From: Sipunculus nudus
Lineage: Eukaryota > Annelida > Sipuncula > Golfingiida > Sipunculidae
Assembly (NCBI GenBank): GCA_026874595.1
Contig: CM049320.1
Location: forward strand, 11,435,964-11,499,963
DNA: 64,000 bases
Direction: 5' to 3'
Part shown: one piece after another, positions 26,083 to 38,000 of the stretch
Position numbering within the stretch: the stretch's first letter is position 1
How the letters are laid out: each line of letters starts with the position of its first letter
Notes under the pieces: generated by a model
Told to the model about the DNA's origin: nothing
Databases searched by the model: none
Seen by the model: the letters and a program-made list of their open reading frames with translations, nothing else
Translations under genes and position numbers: made by a program

Positions 26083-29000
26083 TTAAAATTGCTGTCATTT
26101 GTTAAAATGATTACTTTTTTAATATATAATTTAATATATATTTATTTTAATGGTTGATTTTAGGTAATTAAACTTAATGTGACTTGTATTCTCTTTTCAG
26201 ACCCAGACAAAGGGAAATTGTCAAAAGCTGCTATTTCCCAGCCCAGTGAACAGCCTACAAGAAATGCAGGTGATTATTTTTGAATTTCTTATGAATTCTC
26301 AATTTTCCTGTTTATTATGTAATGACTTCTTGAAAGAAATGTAGTAATTATCTCAAGTGAATATCACTATTGATATTTAAAATTTGATACACCTCATATT
26401 AATTACATCATGATATTTATCTTGAAATCTGTGACCTAGTTGTTGATTTCAAATATATGACTACAATAATTCCCAATAATTCTTACATCGATAAGCTTGA
26501 AATTTGGAAGGCATATAGTTATTAGATAAATTTGTCCATTGTATGCAACCAGTAATGCAATCTGAAACATTTTATTTGAATTTTTGGAATGTTTTATGGG
26601 CTCACTAGAGACAAATAAAGGTGTGAACTGGAATGCTTGCACCTGTTCCGTCTACAATTTTGGGCTGGACATGATCAATGACACAAAATACAAGACCTCT
26701 TATCCCGGAATGAGACTGGACCAGATAGCATTACCTAATTTTTAAAGGTTTATGCTAAACAGATGACATTATGGATTTAGTTTCAGTTTATAAATCTTGA
26801 TATGCACAAGGAGTAATTCCCCTCTAAAAGAAAGAAACTATAGCTATGAAAATTAATTGTAAAGCAATATATATATATATACATTTATTCTACAGTACAA
26901 GTGCAGGATATTGCAGAGGGTGTGAGAGATGTCCATATCAGGAATATAAGACCTTGTACCAGAGAATTTTATGAAAATGTTAAGCATAAGGTGAGTGTCC
27001 TGCTGGAGCCTTGTATTAACTGTTTTTGGCTCAGCTGACCATAGGTCATTGAGCTATAGCGGTCACCTTTGTCTGTCATCCTTCTGTCTGTCCTTATGGT
27101 CATCCATCTATTATTCACAAGGCACAAATTGTAACTGTTTGACCTTGAAATTTCTTACTTGACATACAGTCAGATCCATAGCAGATCTCCTTGCAAACCA
27201 ATCATTAGGTCACAATGACCTGTATTATACAAGTTATATGCATTTTGTGTTTTTTTCAGCACTTAGAAAATTAGACTTGTGTAAGTGCTCTTGGCAGAAA
27301 AAAAAACTTTTATATTCACCCCCCCCCCCCCCCCGAAAAAAAAGAAACACGTTGCATCGTCTGTACACCTAACATTGTTACCATTAAACATGTAAAACAT
27401 GAAGAAAATTAGCATAGCCAGGGCTGCAGAACTGCTGTGGATACAATTGAGAATGTGTTTACATTTTGGCCTGTTGATATGTGAAATTCATACTCTTGAT
27501 AAAATATCTCAGTAATGATTGGATTGATCATTCTGAAATTTGGTAAGCTTATTGATCATGGATAGCCCTTTCTGCTGTGATATACTGGTATACCGGACAT
27601 TTTTTATTTTCACACATTTTTATAATAGTTTGAAGACTTTGAAATCAGGCTTGACATGTCACAATAAGAGCCCAGCAATCAAAGTATACTGTATACATTG
27701 TATGCACAAATTGAAAGAACATGCATCATTTACACATATAGCAGAGCTTTGTTTTTTTTTTAAATTCATTTTTCCGAAATTTAGAATGGGGAACCGAAAA
27801 TTTATTCGTAATTATGAAATATTTTTCCAGTATGTACCTCAAATAATTTTTTGTAACAACGACTCACAAGGGTCTGCAGTCAGGTGTTTAAGCACAGTAG
27901 TGACCTAGATTAATTAGTTCTGTGCTTGGCAAAGGTGTGAAAACTACAGTCCCAAAATGCTAGGCATACACCCAGAAAGCAGCTGAGCAGTATATCCAAG
28001 AGCACTTGTGTGTTATCAGCCATATCTCGTTTGTACTCTAACAAGCATAGTTCATCGGCTTGGGCTAGTATGTCAGGCCAAACAAATGAGCAGTTTACTC
28101 ACATGGACTTTTGGGATGTATCATTCATACATCGCTTGTGCTCTAACAGGTGTTGGTGTGAGGCCAAATCATGCAGGCCTGGCCATAAAAAAGAGCAGTT
28201 CATTCCATAGAGCAGTTGTGTCATATACTTAAACTTGCTGTTATTAAGCTTATTCATCATTTCACTCTTACTGTCAAGAAGAACACTACTGAAACACGAT
28301 CAACTTGTCAGAGATATGGAGTCAAAGAAGAAAAAAAAGGACGATGTTATGCTTTGATGACAAGCTGACAATCCTTGAGTGGCATGACTGTGGTCACAAG
28401 CCTGTCATTATCTTGATGTTAGTAAAAAGTAGAGAAAACATTCTTATAAAAGGAAGTAAGGAAGTTAAATATGTGACGTTGGCTAGGGTATTCAATTAGT
28501 TTAAACCTACATAAGATCTGAAAAGTAAAATAATTAGTAGGCTCTAAAATTGTTCAAAGACGCTTATTCTCTTGCCTTTCACTCATGTTGTGTGTGCCGT
28601 TATGGCGCCAGTGGTGGACAGTTAAAGAAACTAACCAACCTTCACCAATGGCGATATCATTTGACATCCCTCCAGTGAATTTGTTGATAAAAAGAGCACT
28701 GAGGTATCCTGAAAACAGGTTAGACTTATCTTAACCAATCAAGCTCTGCAATAAATCCAGTATTATTATGTCATTTATGTAGGTCAAAAAGAAACATGGT
28801 GTTCCCTCAGTAAAATGGCATTAAATTTATCATTAACGGTCTTGAACTTGGAGCTTGACCTCTGACTGATTTTCCAAAAGTTGTGTTTCTGGAAAAAAAA
28901 AGGCTTGTCCCCCGACACTTTTGAAAAGATGGTGCTCCGTCTACTGTATTATCAGTCACCATGGAAAATTTGAAGAAAATTCAATATATAATAAGTTTAC

Positions 29001-32000
29001 TACTGCAGCATATATAATTGCAAAAATACTAAAATGAGGCACCTAAGTCTATGGATTTTTCAATGTTGGAAATGAGCTTAGTATCATGACCCCAGTCCAC
29101 TTGTTTTCATTTACTTATTGTTAGTTTGCATATATTTATCAAGCTCTAATTTTTGTTAACTAAACATAATACAGGGAAGCCCAAGATTGATACATTGACA
29201 CTGTGTATCTATAGATCAGACATTTTCACCTGATATAATACATGAAGTAAGACTCTCTTAGTTTCCAGCTCTGATCATGAGAGATAATAACATAAAACAT
29301 CCCTTCATGATAAGGTTTTACTAGCTGACATTCCACTCAGTGAACCTGGTCATGGTGCATCTGCAACATGTAGGGTAGAGGGAGGGTAAAACCAGCTGAG
29401 CATTAGAGATGGGAACAGGTACCTGTACCTGTACCTTTACCTTGCTGTCATGAGCAGGAAGTACCTGGTACCTGTACCTGTACCTGGCTGCCATGAGCAG
29501 GAAGAACCTGGTACCTGTGTCTGTACCTGGCTGCCATGAGCAGGAAGTACCTGGTACCTGTACCTGGCTGCCATGAGCAGGAAGAACCTGGTACCTGTGT
29601 CTGTACCTGGCTGTCATGAACAGGAAGTATCTGGTACCTGTACCTGGCTGCCATGAGCAGGAAGAACCTGGTACCTGTGTCTGTACCTGGCTGCCATGAG
29701 CAGGAAGTACCTGGTACCTGTACCTGGCTGTCATGAACAGGAAGTATCTGGTACCTGTACCTGGCTGTCATGAGCAGGAAGTACCTGGTACCTGTACCTT
29801 TACCTGGCTGTCATGAGCAGGAAGTACTTGGTACCTGTACCGTTACCTGGCTGTCATGAGCAGGAAGTACTTGGTACCTGTACCTGTACCTGGCTGCCAT
29901 GAGCAGGAAGAACCTGGTACCTGTGTCTGTACCTGGCTGCCATGAGCAGGAAGTACCTGGTACCTGTACCTGGCTGTCATGAACAGGAAGTATCTGGTAC
30001 CTGTACCTGGCTGTCATGAACAGGAAGTATCTGGTACCTGTACCTGGCTGTCATGAACAGGAAGTACCTGGTACCTGTACCTGGCTGTCATGAACAGGAA
30101 GTATCTGGTACCTGTACCTGGCTGTCATGAACAGGAAGTATCTGGTACCTGTACCTGGCTGTCATGAACAGGAAGTATCTGGTACCTGTACCTGGCTGTC
30201 ATGAGCAGGAAGTACTTGGTACCTGTACCTTTACCTGGCTGTCATGGACAGGAAGTACCTGGTACCTGTACCTGGCTGTCATGAACAGGAAGTATCTGGT
30301 ACCTGTACCTGGCTGTCATGAACAGGAAGTATTTGGTACCTGTACCTGGCTGTCATGAACAGGAAGTATCTGGTACCTGTACCTGGCTGTCATGAACAGG
30401 AAGTATCTGGTACCTGTACCTGGCTGTCATGAACAGGAAGTATCTGGTACCTGTACCTGGCTGTCATGAACAGGAAGTATCTGGTACCTGTAACTGGCTG
30501 TCATGAACAGGAAGTATCTGGTACCTGTACCTGGCTGTCATGAGCAGGAAGTACTTGGTACCTGTACCTTTACCTGGCTGTCATGAACAGGAAGTACCTG
30601 GTACCTGTACCTGGCTGTCATGAACAGGAAGTATCTGGTACCTGTACCTGGCTGTCATGAACAGGAAGTATCTGGTTCCTGTACCTGGCTGTCATGAACA
30701 GGAAGTATCTGGTACCTGTACCTGGCTGTCATGAACAGGAAGTATCTGGTACCTGTACCTGGCTGTCATGAACAGGAAGTATCTGGTACCTGTACCTGGC
30801 TGTCATGAGCAGGAAGTACTTGGTACCTGTACCTGTACCTGGCTGTCATGAGCAGGAAGAACCTGGTACCTGTGTCTGTACCTGGCTGTCATGAACAGGA
30901 AGTACCTGGTACCTGTACCTGGCTGTCATGAACAGGAAGTATCTGGTACCTGTACCTGGCTGTCATGAACAGGAAGTATCTGGTACCTGTACCTGGCTGT
31001 CATGAGCAGGAAGTACTTGGTACCTGTACCTTACCTGGCTGTCATGAACAGGAAGTACCTGGTATCTGTACCTGGCTGTCATGAACAGGAAGTATCTGGT
31101 ACCTGTACCTGGCTGTCATGAACAGGAAGTATCTGGTACCTGTAACTGGCTGTCATGAACAGGAAGTATCAGGTACCTGTACCTGGCTGTCATGAACAGG
31201 AAGTATCTGGTACCTGTACCTGGCTGTCATGAACAGGAAGTATCTGGTACCTGTACCTGGCTGTCATGAGCAGGAAGTACTTGGTACCTGTACCTTTACC
31301 TGGCTGTCATGAGCAGGAAGTACTTGGTACCTGTACCTTTACCTGGCTGTCATGATCAGGAAGTACTTGGTACCTGTATTTTTACCTGGCTGTCATGAGC
31401 AGGAAGTACCTGGTACCTGTACCTGATATAAGGTACTCCAGGTACATGTATGATACTGCAAATGGACACCAGATTGGGTCAATTGCTTGAAGAACACTGT
31501 CATCACCATCAGGGCAGTTACTGGTACTTATCTCAGGCATGGGTACTCACCAAGCATTCATCCCTGCTGCCTTTGAAGTTGAGTGGACCAGCTTGAACTC
31601 TCAGCTGAACTTTGTATATTTATCACTTTTACTAAAGGCCGTGCAGTATATTTGCAAAGCTACAATTGTTTTGCTGAAGACATAGAGAGAGAAACGCTCT
31701 TTACACAGTGCTTTACCTATAGGCTTACTACCCATATCGTTAGCGCTTTTTTTTTTACCTTGTATCCTGAATTGCTTCTTCAGAGGAGAGCAATGTATTG
31801 TGGTCCAATCTGATGAGACCCAGTGCTGGCAGACACTACCTCTATGATTGGCTGAAATAATCACATGATTAATAAATAGCAAATATAAATGCTGTTGGCA
31901 AAATCTTTTCAGGGGTTGAAAAGCCACTTTGTATGAGCTAGACCACAAGTTTATTCCATAAATATTTGTGGTCCTCTTGACTGCGTGTAAACAATGCCCG

Positions 32001-35000
32001 ATATGCGCAAACAACTGATACGACAAGGAATCTACATAATTATCAGTATATTTTGCAAGCAAAACAGTTTACCAGCCAAGCGAGGAATACCTGTTATTTC
32101 ATTTTGAAGACCAGCTCATCGCCAGGGCAATGGTTTGAACAGGCCACAGGCTGAGAGAGAATGGCAAGACACGTGATTTGCACAGGTCCTTGGGTACTTA
32201 GGATGCCCGGCCGTTGAGCTGTTATTCAAATGAAATCTAACAACATTGGCTCCGTGCACACCTCCCTGGCTGGTTTCAGTTTTGCTGACGATCGATCCAT
32301 GGCTATGCTAACATAGTTGTAATGTCATAATTGAATTTGTCTATGATGTGAGAACGCAGATGTAGCCATTAAAATTTGACTGTTCTTTACTAAGAGTAAC
32401 TGACATCAAATGAAGTTGAAGCACAGTTCTGGGCGGAGCCATGATGCCTGTTGAGTGTTTGTTAACTGGCATTTGGTTGGTTGCTAGTCACATCATACGC
32501 ACAATGTTTTTCAGCAGACAGAGACCACCACCAGGTGTCTAAGTGTATCATAAATGGTCACAATAAAAATTAGTAGCTTATTTAGATTTTTGCTGCCTCT
32601 GAAGCCTAATTATAAGCGAGTGATCATTTAATACTTTTCCAATAGTATATTCTGCCATTCTACTACAGCTTATTATCACAAATCTAGATACACTTTATTC
32701 AATATTGGTAAGTTTAAATGGCTTTGAAATGTACATGTACCTAGGTTCATTGTGTCTACAAAGGAATGTGTCTGCAGAGCGAGTTAAGTGGGGATGGGAT
32801 GTGTACCGGATGACTATAGAGCAGTATAATAGTTTTTTACAACAACACCCAAATCCTAAAATTATACTGGGAAGCATATTTCTGTCCCTAGAATAAATAT
32901 TGTCTTAAATTTTAAAAATTCAATGATATATTACTTTGTCACATTTTATCCAGAGCTATGACCTGAGGGGACCGGATAAAGGTTGTGTACTGATTGTGAA
33001 TGTGACAAAAGACAGGGTTGGATGTGAAGTGGATAAACATACCATGAAGGAATTATTTGGGGATCTGGGGTTCAACGTCAAGATTGTCACAGACCCAAAT
33101 TATCTGGTAAGTCTTGTGTGTTCCTTTAAGATTGAAGGTTACATACAAATACCATTGCATTTTTCACCAAAGATAATCTTCATTTCTTTCTTCATACCTA
33201 TATAATACTAGTATATTAAAAATCCATATAGGGCCATCTGTGGTCTAACAATGTCATCAAATGACAATGCCGCCTTATATATTGCAGTTCACATAATATA
33301 AATTCTCTAGGTTGCAAACCATACAGATGGTTAATTCAAGTATTTGAAAATAAAAACAATACATAAGACCAAACCTTATACTGTCTCACTAAAAATAAAA
33401 CCAGTACACTTTGTTTACTTAAAAATCCCTTATTATCACTCAGCGTTGATTGATTACTGTATCTGCCAAAACAGTTTTGCGGATACTATGTTTTCAGTTG
33501 CATGCTGCAGCTGCTGCCGCAAAGGTTTCTGGAGAACTCCTCTGTAACCACTGTGAATTTTTAAAAATTTCTTGCATGAATATACATCTTGGATAGCTTT
33601 CTAGATTTTGTGGCAGGTGGCGCCACCTACATTAATGTTTATGCTGCAGACATCCATGCTAATATCTCAGGACTGGTTTGATTAATCCCCCTTGAAAATT
33701 TTGCATGTGTATAGATCTCACATAGCTCTTTATCATACACAAAATTGGTGGTGCCACCTGCAACCATTTTTTGCACAGCATCCTTCTGTTTGTCTGCTGT
33801 GGGATAAAATCACTCATATACAAGCAGTGGTTTGACTTATCTGCCTACAATTTTCTATATGTATACAACTTGATAAGCTTTCTGGATTTTGTGGCAGATG
33901 GCGCTACCTACATTCACATTTTGACTGCAAAGATCCATCCTAATATGCAACACACCTTTTTCTTTTTCCCCCTTACCACAAAATCCATGCCTCACTTCAC
34001 CCGTCCAACTCTGATTTCAGCGGATACATATAGTCATTTGTCGACTACCAGTATTCTAGTTTTGAAAAAGGGCACCCACTTATTACAAAACATGGTATGG
34101 TCATGTTGAAAGGTGGAGGTTGTTGATGATTTGTCCGCTGCTCAAATTTCATTTCTAATACAGTTAGTTGCATTCTGTCTTGCTGACTTTTAAATTTTTT
34201 TTTCTAATTTATAAGATTTCTGGTTAATTTTTTCTAGATTTTTTTGTAAGATTTCTTTACATGAACATACATAATAGTTTGTGATCAAATATGTAAAGCT
34301 GAAACCAATTTAATTGATTGCAACAGAAAACGACCAATCATTGATTTATCAGCACAACAGTAATACACAAATTATTACACATACTGTAGATCCTGTCTAA
34401 ACCTGCCTTTTAAGACCACCTATCTATTAAGACTACCTGTCTTTAAAGACCACTTGTCTAGTATTGAGACCACCTGTCTATTAAGACCACATATCTAGTA
34501 TTGAGACCACCCTTGATTGAAGCAAAAAACGTCACAATTACTATAACTGACCTCTCCGATAAGACAACCTGTGAAATAATACCACTTTTGGTTTATTTGA
34601 TGGGTGGTCTTAACATACAGGTTGCTCTCTATATTTTAAACATTTTATCCAGTCTAGTTGAAAATATCAGTATTGTTGATTGATGTATGGTGTACAGTGA
34701 AACCTGTGTTATGGGGCCACCCATTGAGCTGCCAAAAGTTCTCTTTACCAATGTGAATGTTTCAGTTAACTCAAGGGTGGCCTTCATAGACAGGTGATCT
34801 TATAAAACAGCCGGTCTTTCAGACAGAATCCATTCTAATTGTTTGGGGTATATTCATCTACCTACCACTCATAATGAATTCATTCATATTTTTCATAAAA
34901 TAGCAATTGGAATCAGAGCTGAGCTCTATTGCCACAAGTGAGCAGAGCAAAACAACAAAAAGTGTATTTGTTGTGATGATGGCCCATGGTGGAATAAAAA

Positions 35001-38000
35001 AAAGCCAAGGCGGCAGACCTTTCATCAAGTTGGCGGATGACAGTACGTTTTACTTCAAGGATCAACTGGATGATTTGTTCAGCTCCCAGAATGCTCCTCA
35101 TCTGATTAATAAGCCAAAGGTTTTCATCATCCAAGCTTGTATGGGAGGTCAGTTAACATATTCTGAAACACAATTTCATTTGGGGATAAGTTTATCCTGC
35201 CCCATAATTCTATGCATAGAGAATCACGTAACACTAGGACTTGGTATCCTTCAGCCTATTCAGGTACAATAAATGTTGATATACTTAAAGTGAAACTCAA
35301 TCCATATGTACAATACACTCCTTTTTTTCTTTGTGTATCATTTATGATTATTCAAAACTAAATAAACAAGATATTTGTCCATATTGTCATGAAACACAGA
35401 AAACTACTTTCCTATTCCAGTTGATCATAATGATAAACCCTGATCTTATTTAAGTCTTAAAAGCTCAATATAAGAAATGAAAAGCTGAGTAGATAAGCTT
35501 TATAAATAACTCAGATTATAGTTGACATTATTTGACTTGTATCTATATTTGTGAAGTGTTTTTGTGTTTCAACAAAAAGACAATATACCATGCATAGGGT
35601 ACTGGTTAATGAAGTAGCGCATCAATATGTATCAGTGTATTGGTATATTGATACAGCCGTACCTAACACCAAGACCACAAGGAAATTTTTAAAAAATTAC
35701 ATTATTGATACATCAGTTGTCCCGAATGATATAATTTCTTGCTTGAGAATCTTCTCAAGGAATACACAGGAAGCACTTTCTTTAAACATTTGACTAGTTA
35801 TCGTGTTTTCCTTGTACTTTGGAACTGCCAAGTTACAGAAGTCGTGTAATTTTCTACATTGTTCATGTTTATTCCTGAAACTTCAAAATCACAGCAGTCG
35901 TGTCTATTACTCTGCAGTGGATGGATGTGTTACCCTTAAAAATGTTTTTCTTTCATTGGTCATGGATAATTTCATAGAACGAATATGACTGATTGAGCTG
36001 ATTAATCTTATATTTTGACTGAGACTATTATTTACTAACAGTTTTTTACCAGATATAATTCTCTCATCCTACAAAAAACAAAATCGGTTGACAAGTTCTT
36101 CAAATATCTGACAAGAAGCTGTTAATGTCAGCCTATAATAATATCCATCATGCTATGCAGCTGAGCGTCATGACCCATGGGTCACATGTTATCAGTAAGA
36201 AGAGTGCCTTTGCTGTTTGCAGAAGCACTTGATGAGGGCACCATTGTTACAACATTTGGTAATCCAGTTCGGCAGACTGTGGAGTTTGACGACGTCGGCA
36301 ATCAGAGTACAAGGGACATGACGTGTATGCCAAAAATATTTGACTGTCTCTATGCTTTTGCAACAATACCAGGTAATTATGCATCAACATTTTTTAAACT
36401 TAAAATTATATGCAGCATCACATATTTCCATATATATTCCATGTGCATCAGTATATTAATAATCTCAAATTAAGCAACAGAGAAATGGCATTTTGAAAAG
36501 AAAACAATCATGGGTAATGAAATCATCATTTTGCCAGAAATACTGATTTCCTTTGTCTGCTACCTAGAAAGACCCTCTAGGTTTTAATGGAAGGTACAAA
36601 TAAAAAACATTGAAAAGCATTAAACAATTATAAATAGGTATTCAGTATTCCACAGTCAGTAATTACATGTATAGCTGTGCGCCGTATTTCCAAATGCCAA
36701 ATTTCTGAAAATTCGTTTTTCCGAAAATTAAAATTGGGAACCGAAAATTTATTTGTATTTCCGAAATATATTTCAAGTATGTAAATACCCTAAAATGAAT
36801 ATTTATAATTACGAGTCACAAGGCCAGCAGTCATGTGTTAAGCTCAGTGGTAATCCTAATTAATTAGTTCTGGGCCGATGCTGTCACCGGGGCAAAGGTG
36901 TGAAAACTACAGCCAGCCCAGCAAAGCTCGGCCCCCTGTATCCCTAGCAAGCGACTGAGCAGTTTATCTAAGAGCACTTATGTGGTATCAACCACATCTC
37001 ATTTGTACTCGAACAAGCATAGTTCGTCAGCTTGAGACAGGATGTCAGGCCAAATAACTGAGCAGTTTACATGCATCAGCATTGGTGAGGTATAATTCAT
37101 TAAACGCTTATGCTCGAGCAGCTTTTATATGTCCCGGTCTTCAATAACGTAGATCGAAAAGAAACACCTTGTTCCTTGGCGATGTCATTTTACCTTTCCC
37201 TCGAGTGAATTTGATGGAAAAAATGGCACGCAATTATCCATAAAGGAGGTCATACTGATCTATGCCAATTATGCTCAGCAATAAACTAATATCATTTATA
37301 AGTCCCGGTCATCAATTACGAATATCGAAAAGAAACACCGTGTTCCTTGGGTAAAATGGCATAAAGTTAATCATTAACTGTCGTACTGACTTGCCGCTAG
37401 TCCTTGTTCGCATTTCCGAATGTTCCTTTTTACAAACAAATTGCTTGTCCCCCGACGTTTTCGGAAAAACAGTCCTCTACTGTATTTCGTAAATATTTTC
37501 CATGTCATATCAGGCAGTTTAAAAGGTATTTAAAAAAGGCTTTGGAGCCCATTTCAAGGTACAGAGACAAAATATGATCTTTGCATGCATGAACAATCAT
37601 TGTACGATTACAAGAAATATCACATTTATTTGGAACTAAGGGAAAGGAAATACATGCAGGAAAGACTTATTAATAAGATCCCCAAATTCTTGTAGCATTT
37701 GGATTTACATTTTCAAGTGAAACAATATTTAACAAAAATGTAACCTCTTTTCTGTCCAACACGGATTGATATATTTCTGTCAAAGGCATATTCAGCTAAG
37801 CTAAGTAACCCATGGATACCTTGTTTTATAATAACATTTTAATGAATGGTATTTAAAAAATATATATTATCAACAGTACAACCTTCTGTAATATAAAGAT
37901 GTATGTGTTTGTGTTGTTTTCAACAGACTACAAGGCAGTACGGGACACCATTGATGGCTCTCTGTTTTTAAATGAGATCAATCTTGTCTTCCGAGCAGAG

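Noticed and set aside
29321-31432. Several long open frames (up to 137 codons) with repeating ARYRYQVLPAH-like peptides
   Set aside because: They are translations of the 37-bp minisatellite. The unit length is not a multiple of three and the frames have no flanking splice or start context.
29418-31432. CRISPR-like array
   Set aside because: A head-to-tail minisatellite without spacers.
32705-32896. Open frame just before gene 1 exon 6 as an extra exon
   Set aside because: It overlaps sequence shared with 21.6 kb, lacks a proper donor, and the next true exon joins exon 5 in phase without it.
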